Origin: Calothrix sp. MO_167.B12
GTDB taxonomy: Bacteria; Cyanobacteriota; Cyanobacteriia; Cyanobacteriales; Nostocaceae
NCBI GenBank assembly: GCA_030066045.1
Contig: JASJCJ010000029.1
Location: 1-64,000 of the forward strand
DNA length: 64,000 nt
Direction of reading: 5' to 3'
The translations under genes were made by a program, and so were the position numbers. The notes below the pieces were generated by a model, which saw only the letters and a list, made by a program, of their open reading frames with translations, was not told the DNA's origin and ran no database searches. Below, one piece after another: positions 1 to 9,924 of this stretch (position 1 is its first letter; each line of letters opens with the position of its first letter).

Positions 1-12
1 CGTTGCAAAACG

Positions 13-48
13 TAATTCTACATTCTAAATTCTAAATTCTACATTCTT
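13..48. repeat. Heptad array (TTCTAAA type)
   Basis: Degenerate tandem copies of a 7-bp unit (TTCTAAA/TTCTACA) lie just past the stop codon of the neighbouring kinase gene. Same class as the other short heptad arrays in this window. Confidence 0.7.
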
Positions 49-52
49 TTAA

Positions 53-2104
53 TTATTGATTAATTTGTTCGGGAGGAAAGCCCAGCTTAATTGCTTCTTG
101 GTAAGATTGTTGTGCTTCTTGTTCCCGATTTAATTTTTTTAATGCATAGCCTCGATTAGCCCAGATAAATGGATCTTTAGGTGCAATTTCTTTAGCTTTA
201 TCAAACGCCCGTAGTGCATCAACATAGCGTTCTAATTCCAGAAATGCTAGTCCTTTACCAATCCAGGCTGGATGAAAAATACTTCTGAGTTTCGTGGCTT
301 TTTCAAATGATTCTAGGGCTTGTTGGTAGTCTTTAATAACATGGAGCAGTATTTCTCCTCGGTTATACCAAACTAAATAATCCCTGGGGCGGATTTCAGC
401 GGCTTGATTAAAGGTAGAAAGTGCAGCTTGATGTTCTCTGAGGATATTTTGTGCATTGGCTTTTCCCATTAAAGCCTCATATAATTGATTATTAATTTTG
501 AGTGCTTTATTAAAAGATTCTAACGCCTCTTGGGGTGAATCTAATTTGAGCAATACAGAGCCTCTGTCTGTCCAATAAATAGGTTTATTTGGCTTTTTAT
601 CTAGAAATTCATCATAGGATTTCAATGCCTCTTCAAAGTATGTTTTTGCAGCCTGCTTGTTTTGCAAATTTTCGACTGCAAAACCGATATCTCTCCAAAT
701 TCGGGGATCGTCAGGCTGAAGAATTCTAACTTGCTCAAAACACGCGGATGCTTTCTGGAATTGGCGTTGACCCATGTAAGCTATACCTTTACCGCTCAAA
801 GCATCAGGATTGTTAGGTTCTAGCTTGAGTACTGTCATATAGGTCTTTAAAGCTTGTTCGTATCTTCCCATCAGATATAGTAATTTGCCTTTATTAATTA
901 AGGCTTTGACATAATTAGGTTCGATAGAAATAGCTTTTTCATAATAAGCTAGAGCCTTATTATAGCGACTATTCCTAAACAATACGTCCCCTTGACCTTT
1001 CCATGCTTGAGAAGAATTAGGTTTCAGAGCTTTCAGGTTTGCAAATGCTGTAAATGCGGAGTTTAATTTGTCCTCATCTAGCAGGCGATTACCTTCATGT
1101 AAATAATATAAAGGTCTAACCCAGGGATTGGTGAATTCAATACCTATAAATAATATAATTAGGAATATGGAAGATAATAATAAAAACTGATATTTATTAT
1201 TGACAAATGTAGAGAGTGTTTGTGACTGTTGTGATTGGTAATTACCTGATGTTCCTTGTTGGCTGTTTACCCTAGTTCTATTACTTATTTGAGTTGTCGG
1301 TACATCATTTTCAATTAGTTCTAAGTCCTCAATGACTTCTGTGGCAGATTGATAACGCATGGAGCGATCGCGGTAAACCATTTTGATTAAAATACTTGCC
1401 AATGATGGATTCACTCCCTCTAAAATTACCTCATCTCTCTCGTTTCTAATTAATTCCCTGGGAGAGATTCCAGTTAATAGTTGAATAGCTGTCATTCCCA
1501 AAGAATATATATCACTATTCAGTCTGGGCTGACCTTCCATTTGCTCGGGAGAGCCATATCCTTGGCTATAAATGATGGTTTGAATAGGATTTTGTTCGGA
1601 TACTAAATATTGATTATCTATTTTTTTAACTGCTCCGAAATCAATTAAAACAAATTTATTATCAGATTCTCTTTTAATTAAATTAGCTGGCTTAATATCA
1701 CGATGAATAATATTTTTTTCATGCAAATATTCTAAAACTGCGAGTATCTCTTCTAGAAAAACTACAGTCTCTCTCTGAGTCCAACAATCAACCGCAAGCT
1801 TATCTAAAGTTTTACCTTCTATATATTCTTCTACTAAATAATAGTTTTGCTCGTCTTCAAAATAATTTAAATATTTTGGTATTTGTTGATTTTGATTTAC
1901 ATAAGCTAATATAGCTGCCTCCCTTTGAAACAATTTTTTTGCTGTTTCCACATCAGCTTTTTGAGGCTCTAGCTTCTTAACTACGCAAAGTAAATTATCT
2001 AACAGCTTATCTTTGGCTAAGAAAGTGATTCCAAATCCACCCCTGGATAACTCTTCGATAATTCTGTAACGTTCATATATTAGTTCGTTATTGTGTGTTG
2101 TCAT
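53..2104 (-). CDS. Ser/Thr protein kinase with membrane segment and C-terminal TPR domain
   Basis: A protein of about 683 residues. The N-terminal 270 residues form a Hanks-type kinase: glycine loop SRGGFGITF, VVKK lysine, catalytic HRDIKPANL, DFG in LIDFGAVKK, and the activation-segment SPEQMEGQ. A hydrophobic stretch near residue 310 (FLLLSSIFLIILFIGIEF) should be a single membrane helix. The rest (about 335-680) is a run of roughly ten tetratricopeptide repeats with the usual A..Y..A....P spacing. The catalytic residues are intact, so it is probably an active kinase with an extracytoplasmic or scaffold TPR region. I start at the ATG at 2104 (MTTHNNELIYERY); an in-frame TTG three codons earlier is less likely. 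Substrates are unknown. Kinase-TPR fusions are common in filamentous cyanobacteria. Confidence 0.88.
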   Translation of the reverse strand: MTTHNNELIYERYRIIEELSRGGFGITFLAKDKLLDNLLCVVKKLEPQKADVETAKKLFQREAAILAYVNQNQQIPKYLNYFEDEQNYYLVEEYIEGKTLDKLAVDCWTQRETVVFLEEILAVLEYLHEKNIIHRDIKPANLIKRESDNKFVLIDFGAVKKIDNQYLVSEQNPIQTIIYSQGYGSPEQMEGQPRLNSDIYSLGMTAIQLLTGISPRELIRNERDEVILEGVNPSLASILIKMVYRDRSMRYQSATEVIEDLELIENDVPTTQISNRTRVNSQQGTSGNYQSQQSQTLSTFVNNKYQFLLLSSIFLIILFIGIEFTNPWVRPLYYLHEGNRLLDEDKLNSAFTAFANLKALKPNSSQAWKGQGDVLFRNSRYNKALAYYEKAISIEPNYVKALINKGKLLYLMGRYEQALKTYMTVLKLEPNNPDALSGKGIAYMGQRQFQKASACFEQVRILQPDDPRIWRDIGFAVENLQNKQAAKTYFEEALKSYDEFLDKKPNKPIYWTDRGSVLLKLDSPQEALESFNKALKINNQLYEALMGKANAQNILREHQAALSTFNQAAEIRPRDYLVWYNRGEILLHVIKDYQQALESFEKATKLRSIFHPAWIGKGLAFLELERYVDALRAFDKAKEIAPKDPFIWANRGYALKKLNREQEAQQSYQEAIKLGFPPEQINQ

Positions 2105-2469
2105 ATGAATCAATCAAATGAATTAGTGTGAAATTGACATTTATCATCAAATAATCAAAAGACATATTCTTAACATATCGAATCAGAGTCCTTAATAATA
2201 GATGCAGTGGGCTAATAGCTGGAAGATAATTTTAATAAAATTTTATATTATTTTAATTGTATAGCTTGTATTTGTATGAAAAACAATTATGTATATAATC
2301 TACACCCTTTTGTCAATCTCACAACCAAACATGAAAAACCTCACCCTCGCTTTTTGCTACACAAAAATCTTTCCCTCTCCTTATTAAGGAGGATGTCCGC
2401 TCTTGTCAGAGTGAGGCTCTTTTCAAGTTAGTCCCACTTTGCTCCAAGCCGCGCTTCGTTCATCTACAT

Positions 2470-2580
2470 ATACATATCTTGCACTTTCTCAATAAGGGTA
2501 AGGTGGGCATTGGTGGGTTACGAAAAATTAAGGGTTTCAGACTCTAATTTTCTCAATAATCTTATGGTGCAAGATGTGAA
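2470..2580. mobile_element. MITE-like element, CACATCTTGCAC family
   Basis: About 110 bp with imperfect terminal inverted repeats (ACATATCTTGCACTTTCTC at one end, GAGAAAATTAGAG and GGTGCAAGATGTG at the other). Related copies lie at 39654-39763, 46339-46448 and, cut by the window end, at 63981. The core includes AAGGTGGGCATTGG and TTTCAGACTC segments shared with the 46.3 kb copy. Confidence 0.6.
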
Positions 2581-2649
2581 TATACGTTTGTACGTAAACA
2601 AGGATGAAAATAGGCGCACGCAATGCACTCCCTAATGGGCGCTTATTAA

Positions 2650-3152
2650 CTGTTTTCTAGCTAGTTCCTCATGGTCAAATCTCACAACCTGCCCATGAAA
2701 ATATCTTGAGTGCGGTTCCTACACCTAAGCTGTCAAGCATTAACCGTCAACCATCAACTAACAACTAACAACTAACAACCATTTTCAAACTACTCCCCCA
2801 CGGAAAAATCCCACAACCAAGGATGAAAAGGCTTTGTGTACTAACTCCTCAAGTTAGCACGCAATGCGCCCCTACCAATTATGCGCTGATTAACTATTTT
2901 CAAGTTAGCCCCCCACGGTCAAATCCCACAACCTGCCCATGAAAATAATTCCCTCACTCTGGGCGGGGAAACCCCGCCCCTACTCCTGAACTCTCTATTT
3001 TCAAGTTAGTCCCCCACGGTCAAATTCCACAACCTGCCCATGAAAATAATTCCCTCACTCTGGGCGGGGAAACCCCGCCCCTACTCCTGAACTCTCTATT
3101 TTCAAGTTAGCCCCCCACGGTCAAATCCCACAACCTGCCCATGAAAATACCT
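2650..3152. repeat. Cluster of TATTTTCA/TGAAAATA palindromic repeat units
   Basis: Five to six copies of a unit of about 50 bp with 8-bp inverted ends and a core like CCCCCACGGTCAAATCCCAC, at about 2650, 2778, 2890, 2996 and 3101. Two successive units are 105 bp apart and share their spacer, including the palindrome GGGCGGGGAAACCCCGCCC. Spacers also carry a GGGCGCACGCAATGCGCCCC-type palindrome and a CAACTAA heptad run (2751-2782). Together with 2105-2649 and the octamer array to 3218, this fills the gap upstream of lpdA; no gene is seen in 2105-3361. Confidence 0.75.
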
Positions 3153-3218
3153 CCCTCATTCCTTCACTCCTTCCCTCCCTCACTCCCTCACTCCTTCCCT
3201 CCTTCCCTCCTTCCCTCT
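3151..3218. repeat. CTCCCTCACTCCTTCC octamer-type array
   Basis: Tandem mix of CTCACTCC, CTTCCCTC and CCTCACTC units. The same array type recurs at 8660, 10694, 17680, 46200, 51793, 57845 and 58605. Confidence 0.7.
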
Positions 3219-3361
3219 GGCTTCGCGTTGACAGCAGTCTTTGAGCAAACAACTTGCCATAATGGATCATCGAAAATCTGATAACAGCCTAAAATTAAGA
3301 AACTTGCACTGATTACTGAGTCAGTTAAAAATGTATAGGCAAAGCACGCGGGGAAACTAAC

Positions 3362-4789
3362 GTGAGTCACGGATTTGATTATGATTTAGTAATTATAGGC
3401 GCTGGTGTGGGTGGACACGGCGCAGCTTTACACGCCGTTAGCTGCGGCTTAAAAACAGCGATTATTGAAGCAGGGGATATGGGAGGAACCTGTGTTAACC
3501 GGGGCTGTATTCCATCTAAGGCCTTGTTAGCGGCCTCTGGTCGTGTGCGAGAATTAAAGAATGCTCACCACCTGAAAACCCTAGGTATTCAAGTGGGGAA
3601 TGTGGAATTTGATCGCCAAGCGATCGCAGATCATGCTAATAATCTAGTAGCTAAGATCCAAGGGGATTTGACTAACAGTCTCAAACGCCTAGGTGTAGAT
3701 ATCATCCGGGGTTGGGGAAAAATTGCCGGGACACAAAAGGTAAGTATAACTACAGATGGTGGAGATAAAACTATTACCGCCCAAGATATAATTCTTTCCC
3801 CTGGTTCTGTTCCCTTTGTTCCCCCAGGCATTGAGGTAGATGGTAAAACTGTATTTACTAGTGACCAAGCTGTAAAGTTGGAATCCTTGCCAGATTGGGT
3901 AGCAATTATTGGTAGTGGTTACATCGGTTTGGAGTTTGCAGATGTTTACTCGGCTTTGGGTAGTGAGATCACTATTATTGAAGCTTTACCCCAATTGATG
4001 CCGACTTTTGACAGAGACATTGCTAAACTGGCAGAACGGGTGTTAATTACTCCTAGGGATATAGAAACTTATGCCGGCATATATGCCAAGAAAATTATCC
4101 CTGGTTCCCCTGTGGTGATTGAATTAGCTGATTTCCAAACCAAAGAAGATGTGGATGTATTGGAAGTTGATGCTTGTTTGGTAGCTACTGGACGCATCCC
4201 AGCTACCCAAAATCTAGGTTTGGATGCTGTGGGTGTGGAACTCGATCGCCGCAATTTTATTCCTGTTAATGATACCATGTCTGTGTTGAGTGGGGGAGAA
4301 CCCGTACCCCATTTGTGGGCGATTGGGGATGCCACTGGCAAAATGATGTTAGCTCATGCTGCTTCCGCTCAAGGGATTATCGCAGTGGAAAATATCTGCG
4401 GTAAAAGTAAAAATGTGGATTATCTGAGTATTCCTGCTGCGGCGTTTACCCACCCAGAAATTAGCTATGTGGGGTTGACAGAAGCTCAAGCCAAAGAAAA
4501 AGGTGAGGCCCAAGGATTTACAGTTAAGGCGACTAAGAGTTACTTTAAAGGGAATTCTAAAGCTTTAGCCGAAGGTGAAGCTGATGGTATGGCTAAAGTA
4601 ATTTATCGCCAAGATACAGGGGAAGTATTAGGGGTGCATATTTTTGGTATCCATGCTTCCGATTTGATCCATGAAGCTTCAGCTGCCATTGCTAACCGTC
4701 AACAAGTACAAGAGTTAGCTCATTTAGTACACGCCCATCCTACCCTTTCCGAGGTTCTGGATGAAGCTTATAAACGAGCGATCGCCTAA
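3362..4789 (+). CDS. lpdA: Dihydrolipoyl dehydrogenase (E3)
   Basis: A 475-residue flavoprotein disulfide oxidoreductase that reoxidises dihydrolipoamide in the pyruvate dehydrogenase, 2-oxoacid dehydrogenase and glycine cleavage systems. FAD-binding [13 protein letters not shown] at the N-terminus, redox-active disulfide C44-V-N-R-G-C49 ([14 protein letters not shown]), NAD-binding [13 protein letters not shown] in the middle, a second FAD contact in [16 protein letters not shown], and the C-terminal HAHPTLSE that supplies the catalytic His-Glu pair. The length is normal. Translation starts at GTG 3362 (cgGTGAGTCACG); no in-frame ATG lies nearby. It stands alone, between repeat-filled DNA and trpC, rather than in a dehydrogenase operon, as is usual for cyanobacteria. 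Confidence 0.95.
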   Translation: MSHGFDYDLVIIGAGVGGHGAALHAVSCGLKTAIIEAGDMGGTCVNRGCIPSKALLAASGRVRELKNAHHLKTLGIQVGNVEFDRQAIADHANNLVAKIQGDLTNSLKRLGVDIIRGWGKIAGTQKVSITTDGGDKTITAQDIILSPGSVPFVPPGIEVDGKTVFTSDQAVKLESLPDWVAIIGSGYIGLEFADVYSALGSEITIIEALPQLMPTFDRDIAKLAERVLITPRDIETYAGIYAKKIIPGSPVVIELADFQTKEDVDVLEVDACLVATGRIPATQNLGLDAVGVELDRRNFIPVNDTMSVLSGGEPVPHLWAIGDATGKMMLAHAASAQGIIAVENICGKSKNVDYLSIPAAAFTHPEISYVGLTEAQAKEKGEAQGFTVKATKSYFKGNSKALAEGEADGMAKVIYRQDTGEVLGVHIFGIHASDLIHEASAAIANRQQVQELAHLVHAHPTLSEVLDEAYKRAIA

Positions 4790-5123
4790 TATCCATATCC
4801 TAACCTGAAGTCCTTTGTTATTGTCAAGAAGTAACAAAGGACTTTTAATCTGAATGACAATCTAATATCAAGTCCGGGAGTAAGCCCATAATATAGCTGT
4901 AGCCATTTTGATTAGGACAGTATTGCTTGACTCAATGACTCCCACCTGTCAACTGTCAACTGTCAACTGTCAACATCAAAAACGTCCTAACTTGACTGGC
5001 TATAGCTATAAAATAACCTTATAACCTTTGCGTCTTAGGGTCTTTGCGTGAGTTTTATTAAGGGTGTGTAAGGGGACATAATATAAAATCTAAAATCCAA
5101 AATCCAAAATCCAAAATTACAAT
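4790..5123. repeat. lpdA-trpC gap with two heptad arrays
   Basis: Contains CTGTCAA repeated about four times (4946-4974) and an AAAATCC array (5085-5118) that ends six bases before the trpC ATG. No gene or clear terminator was seen in the remainder. Confidence 0.65.
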
Positions 5124-6023
5124 ATGCAGATTCGTCGCCGACAACCTAATCCAGCCATTGCTTCTTCTTCTGTACAATATCAAGTAGCATTACCGGATGC
5201 CGAACCCAATAATATCCTTGAAAAAATAGTTTGGCATAAAGAAGTAGAAGTAGATCAAAGACGCTTAAAACAGTCTTTGCAAGATTTACAACGCCAAGTC
5301 CAGAATGTAGCACCTCCACGGGATTTTCTGGCTGCATTGCAACAAGGAAAAACCAAACCAGCACTCATCGCTGAAGTCAAAAAAGCTTCCCCCAGCAAAG
5401 GGGTTTTATGTGCTGATTTTGACCCCGTAGCTATTGCCCAGCAGTACCAAGCAGGCGGAGCTAGTTGTCTTTCTGTTCTCACAGATGAAAAGTTCTTTCA
5501 AGGCAGTTTTGATTACTTAGCTCAGATTCGCAATACAGTAGATTTACCACTTTTGTGCAAGGATTTCATCATCTATCCTTATCAGATGTATGTGGCACGG
5601 GTGCAGGGTGCAGACGCGGTACTGTTAATTGCTGCGGTACTGAGCGTGAGCGATTTACAATACTTCCTGAAAATTGCTCATGCTCTGAATATGACTGCTT
5701 TGATAGAGGTTCACACCCTAGCAGAATTGGATCGTGTGTTAACTTTAGATGGTGTTTCTTTAGTAGGTATTAATAATCGTAATTTGTCAGACTTCTCCGT
5801 GGATTTACAAACTACTTGCCAGATTTTAGAGGCAAGGGCTGAAAAACTACAAGAAAAGGGAATTCTGGTTGTCAGTGAGTCTGGACTGTACAACAAAGAA
5901 CACCTGGATTTAGTGCAAACAGCCGGTGCATCTGCTGTACTCATTGGAGAATCTTTGGTTAAACAATCAGATCGAAAATTAGCGATTGCTAATTTGTTTA
6001 CTCCATTCAGTACTCGCGCCTGA
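5124..6023 (+). CDS. trpC: Indole-3-glycerol-phosphate synthase
   Basis: A 299-residue TrpC that closes the indole ring in tryptophan synthesis. Recognisable motifs: [72 protein letters not shown] and VVSESGL, ending with [13 protein letters not shown]. These cover the (beta/alpha)8 barrel and its phosphate-binding loops. About 40 extra residues precede the barrel, as in other cyanobacterial TrpC proteins. The gene is monocistronic here. The start codon follows an AAAATCC heptad array after only six bases and has no obvious Shine-Dalgarno sequence. Confidence 0.95.
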   Translation: MQIRRRQPNPAIASSSVQYQVALPDAEPNNILEKIVWHKEVEVDQRRLKQSLQDLQRQVQNVAPPRDFLAALQQGKTKPALIAEVKKASPSKGVLCADFDPVAIAQQYQAGGASCLSVLTDEKFFQGSFDYLAQIRNTVDLPLLCKDFIIYPYQMYVARVQGADAVLLIAAVLSVSDLQYFLKIAHALNMTALIEVHTLAELDRVLTLDGVSLVGINNRNLSDFSVDLQTTCQILEARAEKLQEKGILVVSESGLYNKEHLDLVQTAGASAVLIGESLVKQSDRKLAIANLFTPFSTRA

Positions 6024-6233
6024 ATCAGCATAGCCCCGATTAACTGATGTTAAGTTATTAACTCTAGTTACAATGGGTATAAAGCACCCCTCTATCTCTC
6101 TGTAAAAACCTCAAGAGTAGCTTTTCGCTGCAATAGAGGTTTTACCTAGAGATTTCTCAAGTAAACTCAAATTCATTTGCACCTTACCCACTACTCACAC
6201 AAATTGCCAAACTAGAAATTATCAATCAATTAT

Positions 6234-6485
6234 ATGGAGCAAATTCCTCTACCTGCACCAGTTCACTATGAACTGATATTGCAACTGTTAGAACGACAAA
6301 CAATGGCAGCAGTCAGTAATGACCCCAATCTGAGAAATCAGGTCAATCAACTAATTATTACTTTACGTAAAGCTGCCGTTCAACAAAAACAATTGGAAGA
6401 AATTTGCCAATTTTCTTCTGTGAACATAGATCACCGTTGGTCAATCAATCATCATCAAGCTTCATCAGCTAATACTGGCGATTAA
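6234..6485 (+). CDS. Small conserved cyanobacterial protein (DUF5340-like)
   Basis: An 83-residue soluble protein. The N-terminal part (PLPAPVHYELILQLLERQTMAAV) and the helical LRKAAVQQKQLEEICQ segment resemble the DUF5340 family of small cyanobacterial proteins with no known function. The last 25 residues are polar and probably disordered. It lies 210 bp downstream of trpC on the same strand, with no sign of coupling. Confidence 0.65.
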   Translation: MEQIPLPAPVHYELILQLLERQTMAAVSNDPNLRNQVNQLIITLRKAAVQQKQLEEICQFSSVNIDHRWSINHHQASSANTGD

Positions 6486-6550
6486 ATTCTCTTGTTTTTT
6501 TATCTTCTCACACTTCCAGGGTTCGCTCCCACATTGATTACTTGATTATG

Positions 6551-6665
6551 TATAGCGCTACGCGCTAGGGAACAGGGAACAGGGAACAGGGAACGGGGAA
6601 CAGCAGGCTGTCAAAGGGTTTGCTAGATTTAGAAATGTCCGCGCCCCGTCAGGCGTAGTGCTATA
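6551..6665. mobile_element. MITE-like element, TATAGCGCTACGC family
   Basis: Ends TATAGCGCTACGC and GCGTAGTGCTATA form 13-bp terminal inverted repeats with one mismatch. The interior holds a GGGAACA heptad array (6569-6602) and a GTCAAAGGGTTT...TTTAGAAATGTCC core that reappears inverted in the copy at 21689-21786. A more decayed copy is at 56169-56261. Confidence 0.65.
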
Positions 6666-6914
6666 TCGCCCACCCCATACAGACAATGCAAACAAGGTTG
6701 GGCTGATTCACTATTGAGACAGAATAGAGGCTAAATAGGTTCAGAATAGCTGTAAATTAATAACTAATATCTGCAATTATTTACATTTATTTACTTATTG
6801 ACTAAACAGTATTGATTCATAAAAAGTCAAAGCTAGAGAACGCAATACTTTTGACTTTCCTGCATCAGTTTCTGGTATGGGGGTGAACAAAAAAATGTGT
6901 GGGAGAGCCAAGAT

Positions 6915-6947
6915 ACTTATTACTTATTACTTATTACTTATTACTTA
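6915..6947. repeat. Heptad array (ACTTATT)
   Basis: About four to five tandem copies of ACTTATT directly beside the terminator hairpin at 6951. Apart from this, the hairpin and the MITE at 6551, the 6486-7109 gap shows nothing. Confidence 0.7.
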
Positions 6948-6950
6948 ATA

Positions 6951-6980
6951 AAGAGCCAGTTGGTGATGCAACTGGCTCTT
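6951..6980 (-). terminator. Stem-loop, terminator of the DUF2949 gene
   Basis: Perfect 12-bp stem AAGAGCCAGTTG/CAACTGGCTCTT with a 6-base loop. Read on the minus strand it is followed by TTTATTAAG, and it lies about 130 bp beyond the DUF2949 stop. Confidence 0.6.
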
Positions 6981-7109
6981 CGTATTGGTATTTTGCTTAA
7001 AAGGTGGAAATTATCGCCAAAGTCAGAGTAAACGAGCTGATAAATTAATCTTCGTTCAAAATTAAGTAGATATGACATAAGCCAATTCTCCCAAATGAAC
7101 TACTCATGT

Positions 7110-7307
7110 CTAAGCAGTCTCCAGCCAATCATAAATTTTGTCTAACTGTTCTAGAGTAATTAACCCATACTGCCAAAGAATCATAGGTAAGGGACCAGGA
7201 TCTTGTTCACAGTGTCTCAGAGCAACGGAAATTGAAGCCGTGGAAATGGCTAGGTCTTCTTGCAAAAAATCAATTAATCGAGAATAAGAATAGGTTGATG
7301 GTAGCAT
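7110..7307 (-). CDS. DUF2949 small protein
   Basis: A 65-residue protein with the block LIDFLQEDLAISTASISVALRHCEQDPGPLPMILWQYGLITLEQLDKIYDWLE (given here as family hallmark, residues about 10-62), typical of the DUF2949 family found in cyanobacteria; function unknown. A very good ribosome site, AGGAGGTGA, lies seven bases before the ATG, unlike many genes here. A terminator-like hairpin follows. Confidence 0.8.
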   Translation of the reverse strand: MLPSTYSYSRLIDFLQEDLAISTASISVALRHCEQDPGPLPMILWQYGLITLEQLDKIYDWLETA

Positions 7308-8042
7308 TTACGTCTCACCTCCTTGTGCAGAAAGTATTGTCATATATAAATTCACAATTTGCTTTTACAAATAGCCAATATTTGATCTGTCACTGTAGCT
7401 GGGAATACCTAGTAGTCTAAAACTACTGATCTAGCATTGGTTAATGGAAATACCAGCAAGAAATTCTGATTTACATTTTCCTCGATTGCTTTCCCTCATC
7501 ACCAGCATATTTAGCAATGGAAATTGGCTACATTGTGTTCCAGGCAACTCTTAACTCTTAAGAGGGAACAGTGAAGGTGTGTAGCGGGGGATTAAACCCT
7601 CGCCAACCCATACCGCCTATAGGCGGGGAACTTAAACCCAATAGGAGGGGAGAGTCAACATAACAGCCAACAAATTTGTTGATCTACTCGCAAACTCTCA
7701 CTGTTGCCTGTTTCCTGTTGCCTATTCCCTCTCCCGTTGGCGCAACCGCCCACTCAAGGGCTAAGGAGTTGATTTGGGCGATTGATTTAACAACATATTG
7801 GACAACAGAAATTCCGTAGCCTCTATACTCCCCTATTGGAGGATTTTTATATGTATGCCAAAAGGTAGATTTTTCGTTACCAAACCTGAGAGGTATGATC
7901 AAAATCTGGTGACAAAAAAACTACATATGACCGATTCAGTATTTTATCTTATCCCTAAAATTAACTTTTTTACCAAGAGTTATTTCCTTTTTTTGATGAA
8001 AATACTGTAAAGCTTTGACTAGTCTACTACGTAGCTATATTC
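7308..8042. other. Gap with no supported gene
   Basis: About 735 bp. It contains GC-rich palindromic fragments (around 7580-7650, CCGCCTATAGGCGGGG) and AT-rich DNA. A 72-codon frame on the minus strand (7684-7902) has no recognisable features and I do not call it. Confidence 0.5.
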
Positions 8043-8077
8043 ATAATACGATTTATCTACGTAATAAATCGTATTAT
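8043..8077 (-). terminator. Perfect 14-bp stem-loop at the DUF192 stop codon
   Basis: ATAATACGATTTAT and ATAAATCGTATTAT flank a 7-base loop. The 3' arm overlaps the stop codon (8074-8076) of the DUF192 gene. There is no U-tract, so it may stabilise the mRNA end rather than act as a classical terminator. Confidence 0.5.
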
Positions 8078-8583
8078 AAGTAATTAATTGTTACTCTGTC
8101 TCCTACTTTTAATCCTAATTCAACTGCTCTACCAGAGCGAAGTTCGATTACTTGATCGATGGGTGTATTAGGACCGTAAGTAGGACAATCAATTTTTTGG
8201 CATGGAGGTACAGAAGCAGCGATCGCCTTTACTTTATTTTTGTGCAAAAATATCATATCTAAGGGAACGGGCACGTTTTTCATCCAGAAACTCACCGCTC
8301 GAGGGGAAGGGAATGGAAATAACATTCCTCGGTCATCTGGTAAAGCAGGACGATACATGAGTCCCATAGCCTGCTGTTGGGGGGTTCGTGCTACTTCCAA
8401 ATTGATTTTAGTCCCATTCGGCAGGGTAGCGATCGCGGAAATTGGTAATTGTTGACCCAGTTGTGTGGGGCTGGGTGTGGGAGAGTTAGTTTCGCTCATG
8501 GGTGCTTCAGCTAGTGTGGGAGCAGAACAGCCAACGATAATTATACTCAGGGTGATTGAGAATAAACTGAACCAACGAATCAT
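8074..8583 (-). CDS. DUF192 domain lipoprotein
   Basis: A 169-residue exported protein. Residues 1-19 form a lipoprotein signal (SLFSITLSIIIVGC, with Cys19 in the lipobox), followed by a Pro/Ser/Thr-rich linker. The DUF192 domain (about 48-169) shows INLEVARTPQQQAMGLMYRP, GMLFPFPSPRAVSFWMKNVPVPLDMIF, and the C-terminal VIELRSGRAVELGLKVGD. Family function is unknown. The start codon is three bases from a TTTTGGA/TCCAAAA heptad array, so the leader is made of repeat. Probably monocistronic. Confidence 0.85.
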   Translation of the reverse strand: MIRWFSLFSITLSIIIVGCSAPTLAEAPMSETNSPTPSPTQLGQQLPISAIATLPNGTKINLEVARTPQQQAMGLMYRPALPDDRGMLFPFPSPRAVSFWMKNVPVPLDMIFLHKNKVKAIAASVPPCQKIDCPTYGPNTPIDQVIELRSGRAVELGLKVGDRVTINYL

Positions 8584-8585
8584 AC

Positions 8586-8629
8586 AATTTTGGATTTTGG
8601 ATTTTAGATTTTGGATTTTGGATTTTAAA
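8586..8629. repeat. Heptad array (TTTTGGA) at the DUF192 start
   Basis: Six or so tandem TTTTGGA/TTTTAGA units immediately upstream of the DUF192 start codon on the minus strand. From 8632 the sequence CTGGGTCAAATTAAATATAAAACC follows; it is the empty-site counterpart of the MITE insertion at 45952. Confidence 0.7.
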
Positions 8630-8784
8630 TCACTGGGTCAAATTAAATATAAAACCTCACCCTCTTGGGAGTGGGAGAGTGGGGGAGTGGGAGAGTGGGG
8701 GAGTGGACTATTCAAGAATCCCCCGGCTTTTAGCAGTGGGGAGTATCAAGGTTATAATATCTCATCATTTATAGCTAAATATAT

Positions 8785-9924
8785 ATGGTTGATTATCTGA
8801 TTTTTTTGGCAATCTCCACGTCGATTTTTGCCTTATTTGGTCTGGGACTAAACTTACAATGGGGCTTTACGGGGTTAATTAACTTTGGTCATGTAGGATT
8901 TATGACCTTGGGTGCTTACACCACAGTATTGTTAACCCTCAAAGGTGTACCCCTATTGATAGCGGCTATTGTGGGGGCGAGTATAGCTGGCTTACTGGGT
9001 TTAGTGATTGGCTTATCTACTTTACGCCTGCGGGAGGATTATCTAGCCATTGTCACCATTGGAGTGGGAGAAGTAATTCGCCTGATAATTAATAACCAGG
9101 AATTACCTGTGGGTGATAGTTGGGTATCTGGAGCATTTGGCGTACAAAGTTATCCGATTCCCTTAGCTAATATACAACCCAATTTATTCTGGAAAATAGT
9201 CATGATTGGGCTATTAACCTTAGTCGCACTTGCAACTATGTTTGCCCTGTGGCGGTGGATTCGTACTGCTCAAAAATTACTGGTAACAGATGCTCCTCAA
9301 CGCTCCAGTCGTCAGCAAGAGTTTTTATCCCGTTTAATCATTGGTAGTTTGTTAGGGGTGCTATCAGCAGCAATTTATATTTCTGGGGTGATATCTCTAT
9401 ATAATTACACCCCCAAAGCAGGGTTGATGCTGTTATTATTAATAGTATTAGCCTTCGTATTTTGGCGTTTAGAACTTGTATTGCGATCGCCTTGGGGAAG
9501 AGTCCTCAAAGCCATCCGCGAAGACGAGGAAGTACCCAAGGCTCTGGGAAAAAATGTCTTTTGGTATAAGCTACAATCATTAATGTTAGGGGGAGCGATC
9601 GCTGGAGTCGCAGGTGCTTTTTTCGCATGGCAGTTAAGTGCTATTTACCCCGATAATTTTCAGCCACAATTGACCTTTGATTGTTGGATTATGGTGATTT
9701 TAGGTGGCTCTGGGAATAATATTGGCACTCTGTTGGGAGCAGTAATTTTCTTTACCTACGACACCTTAACTCGGGAATTTTTACCGAAAATATTTACCCA
9801 ATTGAATGTAGAACAATTAGGTGCATTTCGCATCATGGTAATTGGTTTAATTCTGATGGTACTCATGGTTTGGCGACCCCAAGGTATTTTAGGAAAAAAG
9901 GAGGAACTAACCCTTGGCAAATAA
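8785..9924 (+). CDS. Branched-chain/neutral amino acid ABC transporter permease (LivM-type)
   Basis: A 379-residue inner-membrane permease of the LivM family. About nine hydrophobic helices; family signatures GLGLNLQWGFTGLINFGHVGFMTLGAY near the N-terminus, LRLREDYLAIVTIGVGEVIR, the EAA-like loop SPWGRVLKAIREDEEVPKALGKN, and GGSGNNIGTLLGA. It pairs with the ATPase gene that overlaps it by 11 bp. In Anabaena the related Nat system moves neutral amino acids; which exact substrate applies here cannot be read from sequence. No periplasmic binding-protein or LivH-type gene is adjacent, so partners must be encoded elsewhere, as is usual for cyanobacterial Nat genes. Confidence 0.88.
   Translation: MVDYLIFLAISTSIFALFGLGLNLQWGFTGLINFGHVGFMTLGAYTTVLLTLKGVPLLIAAIVGASIAGLLGLVIGLSTLRLREDYLAIVTIGVGEVIRLIINNQELPVGDSWVSGAFGVQSYPIPLANIQPNLFWKIVMIGLLTLVALATMFALWRWIRTAQKLLVTDAPQRSSRQQEFLSRLIIGSLLGVLSAAIYISGVISLYNYTPKAGLMLLLLIVLAFVFWRLELVLRSPWGRVLKAIREDEEVPKALGKNVFWYKLQSLMLGGAIAGVAGAFFAWQLSAIYPDNFQPQLTFDCWIMVILGGSGNNIGTLLGAVIFFTYDTLTREFLPKIFTQLNVEQLGAFRIMVIGLILMVLMVWRPQGILGKKEELTLGK

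Noticed and set aside
3188-3370. 60-codon minus-strand frame upstream of lpdA
   Set aside because: Overlaps the octamer array and the lpdA start; composition is not protein-like.
7684-7902. 72-codon minus-strand frame
   Set aside because: No recognisable domain; part of the DNA resembles a repeat fragment near 8738 (GGGGAGTAT...), and no ribosome site is seen.
8465-8800. 111-codon plus-strand frame
   Set aside because: Antisense to DUF192 and then read through heptad and octamer arrays (WILDFRFWILDF-type sequence is repeat translation).
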